A DNA stretch of 64,000 nt from Methylobacterium soli (GTDB lineage Bacteria; Pseudomonadota; Alphaproteobacteria; Rhizobiales; Beijerinckiaceae): assembly GCF_008806385.1 (NCBI RefSeq), contig NZ_VZZK01000029.1, positions 29,178 through 93,177 on the forward strand. Reading direction: 5' to 3'. The notes beneath the pieces were generated by a model. The model did no database searches. It saw only the letters and a program-made list of their open reading frames with translations, and was not told where the DNA came from. Positions 8,508 to 17,248 of the stretch are shown here, one piece after another. Numbering within the stretch: the stretch's first letter is position 1; each line of letters opens with the position of its first letter. The translations under genes were made by a program, and so were the position numbers.

Positions 8508-9527
8508 ATGAAAGCCCTCGGATCCCTCGCGCTTGCCCTTGCCCTACTTGGATCGGCCGCGCAGGCAGCCGATCGCACCAAGCTCACGATCTACACGGCC
8601 CTCGAGAACGACCAGCTCGGCCCCGTGAAGGCCAGCATCGAGCGGGCGGTGCCGGAGGTCGAGGTGGTCTGGGTCCGCGACTCGACCGGGGTGATCACGG
8701 CGCGTTTCCTGGCCGAGAAGGAGAACCCGCGCGCCGATCTGGTGATCGGCCTCGCGGCTTCGAGCCTCCTGATGTTCGAGAAGCTCGGCCTCCTAGCCGA
8801 GTACAAGCCGCAAGGCGCCGACGCCCTCAAGGCCGAGTTCCGGGACCCGAAGGCGCCCTATACCTGGACCGGCATGGACGCCTATCTGGGCGTCGTCTGC
8901 TTCAACACCGCCGAGGCGTCCCGCGACGGGATCGGCACGCCCGCGCGCTGGTCCGACCTGCTGGCCCCCGGCCTCAAGGGCAAGATCGTGATGCCCCACC
9001 CGGCCTCCTCGGGCACCGGCTACCTGATGGTGGCCGGCTGGCTGCAGAGCATGGGCGAGGAGAAGGGCTGGGCCTTCATGGACAAGCTCCACGAGAACAT
9101 GGCCGCCTACCTGCATTCGGGCTCGGCGCCCTGCGTCCAGGCCGCCCGCGGCGAGCGGGTCGCCGGCCTGTCGCTCGACATGCGCGGGGCTGCCGAGAAG
9201 AGCAAGGGCGCGCCGATCGAGGTGGTCGTGCCCCAGGACGGCACGGGCTGGGACGAGGAGGCCCTGGCGGTCGTCGCGACGACGAAGAACCTGGCGCTCG
9301 CCCGCAAGGTCGCCGATTGGGGCGCCAGCAAGGGCGCGAACGAGGTCTACGCCAAGAGCTACGCGATCGTCGCCTATCCGGGCGCGGCGAGCGCCCCGGC
9401 GAACTATCCGGCCAACGCCGAGGCGGGCATGATCAAGAACGATCTCGGCTGGATGGCCGAGAACCGCGAGCGCATCCTGGCCGAGTGGTCGCGCCGCTAC
9501 GAGAGCAAGGCGGCCGCCAAGAAGTAG
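8508..9527 (+). CDS. phnS: 2-aminoethylphosphonate ABC transporter, periplasmic binding protein
   Basis: 339 residues. A cleavable signal peptide (residues 1-20, MKALGSLALALALLGSAAQA) is followed by a family-1-like iron/phosphonate-type solute-binding fold. It begins KLTIYTALENDQLGPVKASI, with VWVRDSTGVITARFLAEK, PHPASSGTGYLMVAGW and NYPANAEAGMIKNDLGWMAE downstream. These match the putative aminoethylphosphonate binding protein type that precedes PhnT and PhnU. It delivers substrate to the inner-membrane permease. The gene opens the transport operon and is followed by phnT after about 60 bases. Confidence 0.9.
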   Translation: MKALGSLALALALLGSAAQAADRTKLTIYTALENDQLGPVKASIERAVPEVEVVWVRDSTGVITARFLAEKENPRADLVIGLAASSLLMFEKLGLLAEYKPQGADALKAEFRDPKAPYTWTGMDAYLGVVCFNTAEASRDGIGTPARWSDLLAPGLKGKIVMPHPASSGTGYLMVAGWLQSMGEEKGWAFMDKLHENMAAYLHSGSAPCVQAARGERVAGLSLDMRGAAEKSKGAPIEVVVPQDGTGWDEEALAVVATTKNLALARKVADWGASKGANEVYAKSYAIVAYPGAASAPANYPANAEAGMIKNDLGWMAENRERILAEWSRRYESKAAAKK

Positions 9528-9589
9528 GGCTTCCGGATCAACCCCGGCGCGCGGCCGGCGCGCCGGCCGAGACGCAGAGGACCGACGCC

Positions 9590-10723
9590 ATGACGAGTGC
9601 CGAGGCGACGATGCCGTTCCTGACGGTTCGCGGGCTGTCGAAGAGCTATGGCGGCTTCCGGGCCCTCGATGAGATCGACCTCGACATCCAGCGCGGCGAG
9701 TTCGTCTGCTTTCTCGGCCCCTCGGGTTGCGGCAAGACCACCCTGCTGCGGATGATCGCCGGGCTCGACCGCCAGGATACGGGGCGGATCGCGCTCGGCG
9801 GCGTCGACGTCTCGACGGCGCCCCCCGCCGAGCGCGATTTCGGCATCGTGTTCCAGTCCTACGCCCTGTTTCCGAACCTGACGGTCGCGGCCAACATCGC
9901 CTACGGCCTCGTCAACCGCCGGATGAAGCGGGCGCGGATCGAGGCGCGCGTGGCGGAACTCCTCGCCCTGATCGGCCTGCCGGACCAGGGCGACAAGCAC
10001 CCGGTCCAGCTCTCCGGCGGCCAGCAGCAGCGGGTGGCGCTCGCCCGGGCCCTCGCGACCTCGCCCTCGCTCCTCCTTCTGGACGAGCCCCTCTCGGCCC
10101 TCGACGCGAAGGTCCGCACGCGCCTGCGCACGGAGATCCGGCAGCTTCAGAAGCGGCTCGGCATCACCACCATCATGGTGACGCACGACCAGGAGGAGGC
10201 GCTCGCCATGGCCGACCGCGTCGTGGTGATGAACCGGGGCCGGATCGAGCAGGTCGGGGCGCCGCACGAGATCTACCGCAACCCGGCGAGCGCCTTCGTG
10301 GCCGACTTCATCGGCGCCATGACCTTCCTGGACGCGACCGTCGAGGGCGAGCGCGCGCTGCGCGTCGGCTCGGTCGCGCTCGTCTGCGAGGACGGCCGCG
10401 GCTTCATCCCCGGCAGTCCCATCCGCCTCGGCTTCCGCCCCGAGGAGATCCGCGTCGGCAACGTCACGCCGGGCGACGTCAACGCCCTCGAGGTGCGGGT
10501 GCAGAGTCTCGAATTCCTCGGCTCCTTCACCCGGGCGCGGCTGGAGCCGAGCCGCGACCTCGGCGGCAGCCTCGTGGCGGATCTCTCCGCCAACCTGTCG
10601 GGGGACCTCGGGCTGAGCGAGGGCCAGTACCTCTACGTCGCCCTTCCGCCCAAGGCCCTGCGGGCCTTTCCGCAAGCCTCGGCGACATCGCCGCCGCAGG
10701 CCTCGGCGGCATCGGCGACATGA
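9590..10723 (+). CDS. phnT: 2-aminoethylphosphonate ABC transporter, ATP-binding protein
   Basis: 377 residues. It has a complete ABC ATPase: Walker A GPSGCGKTTLLR near residue 44, Q-loop VFQSYALFPNLTV, signature LSGGQQQRVALARAL near residue 140, Walker B LLLLDEPLSALD, and switch His in MVTHDQEEA. The C-terminal third is a TOBE-type regulatory domain (IRLGFRPEEIRVG). It powers uptake with PhnS and the permease. The start at 9590 is the first ATG after phnS; MTSAEATMPFLTVRGLSKSY leads into the domain. The stop overlaps the permease start (ATGA at 10720). Confidence 0.93.
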   Translation: MTSAEATMPFLTVRGLSKSYGGFRALDEIDLDIQRGEFVCFLGPSGCGKTTLLRMIAGLDRQDTGRIALGGVDVSTAPPAERDFGIVFQSYALFPNLTVAANIAYGLVNRRMKRARIEARVAELLALIGLPDQGDKHPVQLSGGQQQRVALARALATSPSLLLLDEPLSALDAKVRTRLRTEIRQLQKRLGITTIMVTHDQEEALAMADRVVVMNRGRIEQVGAPHEIYRNPASAFVADFIGAMTFLDATVEGERALRVGSVALVCEDGRGFIPGSPIRLGFRPEEIRVGNVTPGDVNALEVRVQSLEFLGSFTRARLEPSRDLGGSLVADLSANLSGDLGLSEGQYLYVALPPKALRAFPQASATSPPQASAASAT

Positions 10724-12468
10724 GCGCCGCGACGAGCGAGAGCCCGCGCGTGGCCGAGGGCGCCCCCGCGATCCCGCTGCCGGTGGTCCTGCCCCGGGCC
10801 GTGCGTCGCCTCTCCGAGCGCGCGGTGGCGACCGGCCTCATCGCGCTCATGGGCGGGCTTCTCGTCCTCATCATCGCGCTGCCGCTCGGGGCGCTGCTGA
10901 TCAAGAGCCTGGAGGCCCCCTCCGGCGGGCTCGCCGGCCTCGACAATTTCCGCACCTATTTCGCGACGCCGACCCTCGTCGAGGCGCTCACCAACAGCCT
11001 GACGATCGCCGCCCTCTGCGTGATGATCGTGCTGCCGCTCGCCTTCGGCTATGCCTACGCGCTGACGCGCACGGCGATGTGGTTCAAGGGGCTTCTCCTC
11101 GCCGCCGCCCTGCTGCCGATCTTCGCGCCGTCCCTGCTCTCGGGCATCGCCCTCACCTACATCCTGGGCAATCAGGGGCTCCTGCGCGGGCTCCTGATGG
11201 GGCATTCCGTCTACGGGCCGATCGGCATCGTCGTCGCCGAGTGCCTCTACGCCTTCCCGCACGCCCTCATCATCCTGATCACCGCCCTGTCGCTGTCGGA
11301 CGGGCGGCTCTACGAGGCGGCCGCCGCGATGGGCACGAGCCGCCTGCGCACCTTCGCCACCGTGACGCTGCCGGGCGCCCGCTACGGCCTCGTCAGCGCG
11401 GCCTTCGTGGTCTTCACCCTGGTGGTGACCGATTTCGGCATCCCCAAGGTGATCGGCGGCCAGTATGCGGTGCTCGCCACCGACGCCTACCGGCAGGTCG
11501 TCGGGCAGCAGAACTTCCCGATGGGGGCCGTCGTCGGCCTGCTGATGCTGGTCCCGGCCGTGATCGCCTTCGGGGTCGACCGGGTGATCCAGCGGCGCCA
11601 GACCTCGCTCCTGTCGGCCCGCTCCGTCCCCTACGAGCCGAAGCCCCGGCGCGGGCGCGACCAGGCCTTCCTGGCCTATGCCGTCCTCGTCGCGGGCGTG
11701 ATCGTGGCGACCTACGGCGTCGCGGTCTGGGCCTCCTTCATCCGCTACTGGCCCTACAACCTCGCCTTGACCCTCGACCATTACGATTTCGGTGCGGCCG
11801 ATGCCGATGGCTGGTCGCCCTACTGGAACTCCCTGATCATGGCGGCCTCGGTCGCGGCAATCGGCACCGCTTTAGTGTTCTGCGGCGCCTACCTGATCGA
11901 GAAGCTCAGGACCTTCGCGGCGGGCCGGATGCTGGCGCAGTTCCTGGCGATGCTGCCGCTCGCGGTGCCGGGCCTCGTGCTCGGCCTCGGCTACGTGTTC
12001 TTCTTCAACGCGCCCTGGAACCCGCTCAACGTCCTGTACGGGACGCTGGTGCTGCTCGCGATCAACACGCTGGCCCATTACTACACGGTGGCCCACGTCA
12101 CCGCCGCGACGGCGCTGAAGCAGATCGACCCGGAATTCGAGGCGGTCTCGGCCTCCCTCAAGGTGCCGTTCTGGCAGACCTTCACGCGGGTGAGCCTGCC
12201 GATCTGCCTGCCGACCGTGCTGGAACTCGCCGCCTACCTGTTCGTCAACGCCATGACGACGGTCTCGGCGGTGATCTTCCTCTACGGCGCGGACACCAAG
12301 CTCGCCTCGATCGCGATCGTCCACATGGACGAGGCGGGCGCCACCGCCTCGGCCGCCGCGATGGCGAGCGTGATCATGGCCACCGCCCTCGGGGCGCGGC
12401 TCATCCTCGTCCTCGTCAATCGCGGCGTGGTCCATCGCCTGCAGCGCTGGCGCCGCCGCGAAGCCTGA
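10720..12468 (+). CDS. phnU: 2-aminoethylphosphonate ABC transporter permease, two modules fused
   Basis: 582 residues carrying two BPD_transp_1 permease modules in one chain, giving about twelve membrane segments. The first EAA-like loop is YEAAAAMGTSRLRTFATVTLPG, and the second is FEAVSASLKVPFWQTFTRVSLP. This double permease matches the fused PhnU type found with PhnS/PhnT in many proteobacteria, which replaces separate PhnU and PhnV. It forms the inner-membrane channel for aminoethylphosphonate. It is coupled to phnT by a four-base overlap, and the PbfA-like enzyme follows after 17 bases. Confidence 0.92.
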   Translation: MSAATSESPRVAEGAPAIPLPVVLPRAVRRLSERAVATGLIALMGGLLVLIIALPLGALLIKSLEAPSGGLAGLDNFRTYFATPTLVEALTNSLTIAALCVMIVLPLAFGYAYALTRTAMWFKGLLLAAALLPIFAPSLLSGIALTYILGNQGLLRGLLMGHSVYGPIGIVVAECLYAFPHALIILITALSLSDGRLYEAAAAMGTSRLRTFATVTLPGARYGLVSAAFVVFTLVVTDFGIPKVIGGQYAVLATDAYRQVVGQQNFPMGAVVGLLMLVPAVIAFGVDRVIQRRQTSLLSARSVPYEPKPRRGRDQAFLAYAVLVAGVIVATYGVAVWASFIRYWPYNLALTLDHYDFGAADADGWSPYWNSLIMAASVAAIGTALVFCGAYLIEKLRTFAAGRMLAQFLAMLPLAVPGLVLGLGYVFFFNAPWNPLNVLYGTLVLLAINTLAHYYTVAHVTAATALKQIDPEFEAVSASLKVPFWQTFTRVSLPICLPTVLELAAYLFVNAMTTVSAVIFLYGADTKLASIAIVHMDEAGATASAAAMASVIMATALGARLILVLVNRGVVHRLQRWRRREA

Positions 12469-12485
12469 CCGCGAGAAAGCAAGCG

Positions 12486-13835
12486 ATGATCGCCGAATCC
12501 GAGAGCGACACCAACCTCACCGATCGCCGCGCCGCCTGGCAGGCGCGCAGCCTCGATGCCGCGACCCGGACCCTGCTCGCGCGGGATTCCGCGGCCTTCC
12601 TGCACCAATCCGTCTCGACGCCCTGCCTCAACGCCATCGCGCGGGCCGAGGGGATCTGGATCGAGGACGTGGCCGGGCGCCGCTTCATGGATTTCCACGG
12701 CAACAACGTCCACCACATCGGCTACGGCCATCCGCGCCTCAAGCGCGCCATCGCGGAGCAGATGGACGCCCTCCCCTTCGCGCCCCGGCGCTACGCCTGC
12801 GCGCCGGCGGTCCGGCTCGCCGAGACGCTCGGGGCGATCAGCCCGGGCAATCTCGGCAAGGTGCTGTTCACCACCGGCGGCTCGGACGCGATCGAGGTCG
12901 CCGTGAAAATCGCCCGCGCGGCGACCGGGCGCCACAAGACCCTGTCGTTCTGGGATTCCTTCCACGGGGCCGGCACCGGCGCCGCCGCGATGTCGGGCGA
13001 GATGCTGTTCCGCTCCGGACCCGCCGGGCCGATGGTGGCGGGCGCCCTCCAGGTCGCGCCCTTCGGGGGTTATCGCTGCCCCTACGGCACGGATTCGGCG
13101 GATGCGAGCGGCCGGGCCTGCGCCCGCATGATCGACTACGTGCTCGCCCGCGACACCGATGTCGCGGCCCTCATCGCCGAGCCGACCCGGGCGGTGCCCT
13201 ACATCCCGCCCCCCGGCTTCTGGGCGGAGGTCCGCGCCATCTGCGACCGGCACGGCGTGCTCCTGATCTTCGACGAGATCCCGACCGGCCTCGGCAAGAC
13301 CGGCAAGATGTTCTCCTGCGAGCATGACGGCGTGGCGCCCGACATCCTGGTCCTCGGCAAGGGGCTCGGCGGCGGCATCCTGCCGATCGCGGCGGTGATC
13401 GCCGATCGGCGCCTCGATGTCGGCGGGGATTGGGCCTTCGGCCACTACACCCACGAGAAGAACCCGGTGACGGCCCGCGCCGCCCTCGAGACCATCGCGA
13501 TCATCGAGGAGGAGGGCCTCGTCGAGAACGCCGCGCGCGTCGGGCGCCTCGCCCTCGAGCGGCTGGAGGCGATGAAGCACCGCCTGCCCGCCATCGGCGA
13601 CGTGCGCGGGCGCGGCTGCCTGATCGGGATCGAGCTGGTGCGGGACCGGGACTCGCGCGCCCCGGACGGGGCGCTGGCCGAGGCCGTGCTCTACCGCGCC
13701 CTCGATACCGGCCTGTCCTTCAAGACCACCATGGGCAACGTCCTGACCCTGACGCCGCCGCTGATCGTGAGCGAGGCGCAGATGCTCGACGCCCTCGCGA
13801 TCATCGAGCGCGCGATCGCGGCGGGCCGGCCATGA
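12486..13835 (+). CDS. pbfA: class III aminotransferase-fold enzyme, PbfA-like (1-hydroxy-2-aminoethylphosphonate ammonia-lyase)
   Basis: 449 residues with the class III PLP fold: FMDFHGNNVHHIGYGHPRL, FTTGGSDAIEVAVKIARAAT, LIFDEIPTGLGKTGKMF, and LVLGKGLGGGILPIAAV with the PLP lysine near residue 292. Relatives placed directly after aminoethylphosphonate transporters include PbfA. That enzyme removes ammonia from (R)-1-hydroxy-2-aminoethylphosphonate to give phosphonoacetaldehyde, which PhnX then cleaves. The function is assigned from genomic context and general resemblance; an ordinary omega-transaminase acting on a phosphonate is the alternative. The gene is 17 bases after the permease, and its stop overlaps the Na/Pi cotransporter start (ATGA). 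Confidence 0.75.
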   Translation: MIAESESDTNLTDRRAAWQARSLDAATRTLLARDSAAFLHQSVSTPCLNAIARAEGIWIEDVAGRRFMDFHGNNVHHIGYGHPRLKRAIAEQMDALPFAPRRYACAPAVRLAETLGAISPGNLGKVLFTTGGSDAIEVAVKIARAATGRHKTLSFWDSFHGAGTGAAAMSGEMLFRSGPAGPMVAGALQVAPFGGYRCPYGTDSADASGRACARMIDYVLARDTDVAALIAEPTRAVPYIPPPGFWAEVRAICDRHGVLLIFDEIPTGLGKTGKMFSCEHDGVAPDILVLGKGLGGGILPIAAVIADRRLDVGGDWAFGHYTHEKNPVTARAALETIAIIEEEGLVENAARVGRLALERLEAMKHRLPAIGDVRGRGCLIGIELVRDRDSRAPDGALAEAVLYRALDTGLSFKTTMGNVLTLTPPLIVSEAQMLDALAIIERAIAAGRP

Positions 13836-15487
13836 CCGGGACCATCGTCCTCCTCGACCTCGCCGGCTGGGTCGCGCTCCTGCTCTGGGGCATCCACATG
13901 ATCCGGACCGGGGTGCAGCGCGCCTACGGCCCGGATCTGAGCCGCATCCTCGGCGCCAGCCTGAACCATCCGCTGAAAGCCCTCCTGGCCGGGCTCGGCG
14001 TGACGATGCTGCTCCAGAGCAGCACGGCGACCGGCCTGATGGCGACCGCCTTCGCGGCGGGCGGCCTCGTCGCGCTGGGGCCGGCGCTCGCCGTGATGCT
14101 GGGCGCGAATATCGGCACGGCCCTGATCGTCAAGGCGCTCTCCTTCGACATCGCCAAGGTCGCGCCGATCCTGATCCTGGTCGGCGCCGTAACGTTTCGC
14201 CGGGCCGGCGGGGCGAGGGGCCGGGCACTCGGCCGGGTCGCGATCGGCCTCGGCCTCGTCCTGCTGTCGCTGATCCAGCTCGTCGCGACGCTTGCGCCCT
14301 ACGGGAGCACTCCCGGCACGCACGCGCTTCTCGGTCTCGTCGCGGGAGATCCGGTCATCGCCCTGCTGCTCGCCGCGCTCCTGGCCTGGGCGGCCCATTC
14401 GAGCGTCGCGGTCGTGCTTCTCGTCGCGGCCTTCGCCCAGCAGGGCATCGTCCCCCTCGCCACCGCCCTCGCGCTCGTGCTCGGCGCCAATCTCGGAAGC
14501 GCCCTGAACCCGCTCGTAGCGAGCCGGGAGGTCACGGGGCGGCGCGTGGCGCTCGGCAACGTCCTCGTGCGGCTGTCCGGCTGCGTCCTCGCCCTGCCGC
14601 TCCTGCCCTGGATCGCGGGCGGGCTCGGCCCGCGCCTCGGCGGCCCGGGCCTCGCCGTGGCGGATTTCCACGTCCTGTTCAATCTCGGCCTCGCCCTCGC
14701 GGCCCTGCCCCTGCTCGGGCGCCTCGGGCGGCTCCTGCAACGCCTGCTGCCCGACTCGGGCGCCTCGGGCGCCGAGCCGGCCCTGCGCCTCGATGCGGGG
14801 CTCGTGGAGATGCCCTCCGTGGCACTCGGGCTCGCCTCCCGGCACGCGCTGCGCATGGCCGACCTCCTCGAGGGCATGCTGGCCGATGCCGCGCGCCTGC
14901 TGCGCGAGGGGGACAGGCCGCAGGAGCGGATCCGCCTCGCCGAGCGGACCCTCGAGACCCGCGGGGCGGAGGTGCAGCGCTTCCTCGCCGGCCTCGACGC
15001 GGACGCCCTGACGGAGGCCGAGGAGCGCCGCCTCGCCGCGCTCGTCAGCTTCACGATCCAGCTCGGGCACGCCGCCGACGTGCTCACCCGCAACGTCGTC
15101 GCCCAGGTCGGGCGCCGCCGCAAGCTCGGCGCGACCCGCGCCGCCGGCGACGCGCTCGACCTCGCGGCGCTGTTGGACCGCCTCTCCGCGAATCTGCGCA
15201 TGGCGGCCTCCCTCCTCGTCACCGAGGACGAGGCCGCGGCCCGCCACCTCGCCAACGAGAAGCGCGGCTTCCGGGCCCTGGAGGAACAGCGCATCGAGGC
15301 GCATGTCGCGCTGCTGCGCGGGGCGCCGGCGCGCGATGCCGCGCTCTGGGGAATCGAGCTCGACCTGGTGCGCGACCTGAAGCGGATCAACGACCACCTC
15401 GTCGCCTCCGCGGCCTACCCGATCCTGCGCGCCAGCGGCGACCTGCTGGAGAGCCGCCTGCGGACGACGGCGTCGGGCGCCGCCTGA
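13832..15487 (+). CDS. Na+/phosphate cotransporter family protein with PhoU-like tail
   Basis: 551 residues. The N-terminal 330 residues contain two inverted Na_Pi_cotrans repeats with the QSST-type motifs LLQSSTATGLMATAFAAGG and AAHSSVAVVLLVAAF. The motifs GANIGTALIVKAL and GANLGSALNPLV are the matched helical hairpins. The C-terminal 200 residues form a helical PhoU-like domain (HALRMADLLEGML, LERTLETRGAEVQRFLAGL-type helices, DLKRINDHLVASA). E. coli YjbB, with this architecture, exports phosphate. As the last gene of the coupled phosphonate operon it may release phosphate set free by PhnX; that role is inferred. The start overlaps the preceding stop. Confidence 0.88.
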   Translation: MTGTIVLLDLAGWVALLLWGIHMIRTGVQRAYGPDLSRILGASLNHPLKALLAGLGVTMLLQSSTATGLMATAFAAGGLVALGPALAVMLGANIGTALIVKALSFDIAKVAPILILVGAVTFRRAGGARGRALGRVAIGLGLVLLSLIQLVATLAPYGSTPGTHALLGLVAGDPVIALLLAALLAWAAHSSVAVVLLVAAFAQQGIVPLATALALVLGANLGSALNPLVASREVTGRRVALGNVLVRLSGCVLALPLLPWIAGGLGPRLGGPGLAVADFHVLFNLGLALAALPLLGRLGRLLQRLLPDSGASGAEPALRLDAGLVEMPSVALGLASRHALRMADLLEGMLADAARLLREGDRPQERIRLAERTLETRGAEVQRFLAGLDADALTEAEERRLAALVSFTIQLGHAADVLTRNVVAQVGRRRKLGATRAAGDALDLAALLDRLSANLRMAASLLVTEDEAAARHLANEKRGFRALEEQRIEAHVALLRGAPARDAALWGIELDLVRDLKRINDHLVASAAYPILRASGDLLESRLRTTASGAA

Positions 15488-15496
15488 GGCGAGGCC

Positions 15497-16003
15497 TCAG
15501 ACCGGCTCGGCAAAGCCCGCAAACGCCCGGACCAGCTCGGCGTAGATCGCTTGCTTGAAAGGCACCACCAGGTCGACGATCGCCGGGAGCCGCTCCCAGC
15601 GCCAATCCGAGAATTCCGGCGCGATCCCGTCCGGGGCGCGGGCGACGTCGATCTCCGCATCCGCGCCGGTGAAGCGCAGGGCGTACCAGCGCTGGCGCTG
15701 CCCGCGAAACCGCGCGAGGCGGTGGGGCGGCCCGGCATAGGGCAGGAAATCGTAGGTGAGCCAGTCCGGATGGGCGCCGAGCAGGACGGCGCTGCGGATG
15801 CCCGTCTCCTCGAAGAGCTCGCGATGGGCCGCCGCCTCCGCATCCTCGCCGGCATCGATGCCGCCCTGGGGCATCTGCCAGGCGTGGCCCGGCAGGATGA
15901 TCTCGGGGCCGTCATCCGCGATCCGCCGGGCGATCAGAACGCGCCCGCGACGGTCGAAGAGCGCCACGCCGACATTCGGGCGGTAGGGCAGAGCATCGTT
16001 CAA
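15497..16003 (-). CDS. rppH: RNA pyrophosphohydrolase (Nudix), RppH-like
   Basis: 168 residues. The sequence starts LNDALPYRPNVGVALFDRRG, as in RppH (YRPNVGxxLxNxxG). The Nudix box is complete: GGIDAGEDAEAAAHRELFEE followed by TGI. WQMPQGG before the box and the C-terminal Trp-rich stretch SDWRWERLPAIVDLVVPFK also match. RppH removes pyrophosphate from 5' triphosphate RNA and starts RNA decay; the relatives also hydrolyse diadenosine polyphosphates. No in-frame ATG exists, so TTG at 16003 is the probable start. The gene faces the end of the phosphonate operon and diverges from a LysR gene. Confidence 0.85.
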   Translation of the reverse strand: MNDALPYRPNVGVALFDRRGRVLIARRIADDGPEIILPGHAWQMPQGGIDAGEDAEAAAHRELFEETGIRSAVLLGAHPDWLTYDFLPYAGPPHRLARFRGQRQRWYALRFTGADAEIDVARAPDGIAPEFSDWRWERLPAIVDLVVPFKQAIYAELVRAFAGFAEPV

Positions 16004-16120
16004 GGGCGGGGTCTTCGCGTGTGGTCCGTGGCCGGACGTCCTTGCCACCGGCCGCGCGGCTTCGCAAACGGCCTGCGCGCGACAGCCCCCTTGAACGCGG
16101 ATGCGCCGCGGCGGATCATC

Positions 16121-17140
16121 GTGGCGGCCGGACCACGAGACCCTGTCCTGCCGCCGGCCGCATCGAACCCGGAAGGGTCCCGCCTGAGCATCCCGCCCCT
16201 GTCCGAATCCGACGCGCAGGCCCTCTCCCGGGAGGCCGCGCGGGCGGCCGTCCTGCGCAGGCTCGACCTCACGACCCTGAAGCTCTTCGTGGCGATGTGC
16301 GAGGAGGGCACCCTCACGGGGGCGGCGCGGCGCGAGGCCATCGCGCCCTCGGCCGTGAGCAAGCGCCTCGCGGAGCTGGAGCAAACCCTCGGCATCGCGC
16401 TGTTCCAGCGCCGGGCCACCGGGATGGTGGCCACGCCCTCGGGCGACACGCTGCTGCACCATGCCCGCCGCATGCTCCGCAACGCCGAGCAGGCGGCCCT
16501 CGAACTGGCCGAGCACGCCAAGGGCGTGCGGGGCTTCGTGCGCATGCTCGCCAATCTCTCGGCCATCGTGCAGTTCCTGCCCGAGGACCTGCGGGGCTTC
16601 CTCGCGGCTCAGCCCGCCCTCCGGGTGGAGCTGGAGGAGCGGCCGAGCAACCGCGTCGTGGCCGGCGTGCGGGACGGGGCCGCCGATCTCGGCATCTGCG
16701 CCGGCGACACGCCGACCCACGATCTCGCGAGCCTGCCCTATCGGCGCGACCGGCTCGTCCTCGTGATGCGGGCCGACCACCCGCTGGCCGGGCATCCGGA
16801 ACTCCCCTTCTCCGCGACCCTCGACCACGACCATGTCGGGCTCCACGCGGAAAGCTCGATCTACGGCAGCGTCCGGGCCGAGGCGCAGCGCCTCGGGCGC
16901 CCGCTGCGGCTGCGCGTCCACGTGCCGAGCTTCGACGCGGTCTGCCGGATGTCGCAGGCGAAGCTCGGCCTCGGCGTGGTCCCGTCCGGAGTGTTCGATC
17001 TCCTGGGGCCCCAGATGCGGCTCACCGCGGTGCCCCTGACGGATGCCTGGGCGCACCGCGAATTGCGGATCGTCACCCGCCAAACGGCCCTGCCGCCGGC
17101 CGCGCGCCTTCTCCTCGACCACCTTCTTGTGGAGATCTGA
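16121..17140 (+). CDS. LysR-family transcriptional regulator
   Basis: About 340 residues with a LysR helix-turn-helix: LTTLKLFVAMCEEGTLTGAA then IAPSAVSKRLAELEQTLGIA. A LysR substrate-binding domain follows (RGFVRMLANLSAIVQFLPED, LGICAGDTPTHDLASLPYR). Members with this ending regulate catabolic genes. The start is uncertain because no ATG lies before the HTH. GTG 16121 is in frame. A CTG at 16184 is also in frame and has a strong GGAAGGG about 7 bases upstream, so translation may begin there. No target gene is adjacent on the right; the divergent rppH gene is the only close neighbour. Confidence 0.82.
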   Translation: MAAGPRDPVLPPAASNPEGSRLSIPPLSESDAQALSREAARAAVLRRLDLTTLKLFVAMCEEGTLTGAARREAIAPSAVSKRLAELEQTLGIALFQRRATGMVATPSGDTLLHHARRMLRNAEQAALELAEHAKGVRGFVRMLANLSAIVQFLPEDLRGFLAAQPALRVELEERPSNRVVAGVRDGAADLGICAGDTPTHDLASLPYRRDRLVLVMRADHPLAGHPELPFSATLDHDHVGLHAESSIYGSVRAEAQRLGRPLRLRVHVPSFDAVCRMSQAKLGLGVVPSGVFDLLGPQMRLTAVPLTDAWAHRELRIVTRQTALPPAARLLLDHLLVEI

Positions 17141-17248
17141 GGCGCCGGCCTGTCCGCGTCCGACCCATGTCGGGCATCCTGACGGCGGCCGGGCCTCCCC
17201 CAAAGCTGCCGTAGGTTGCCCAATACGGTTACTAACTCGATCAGTGGA

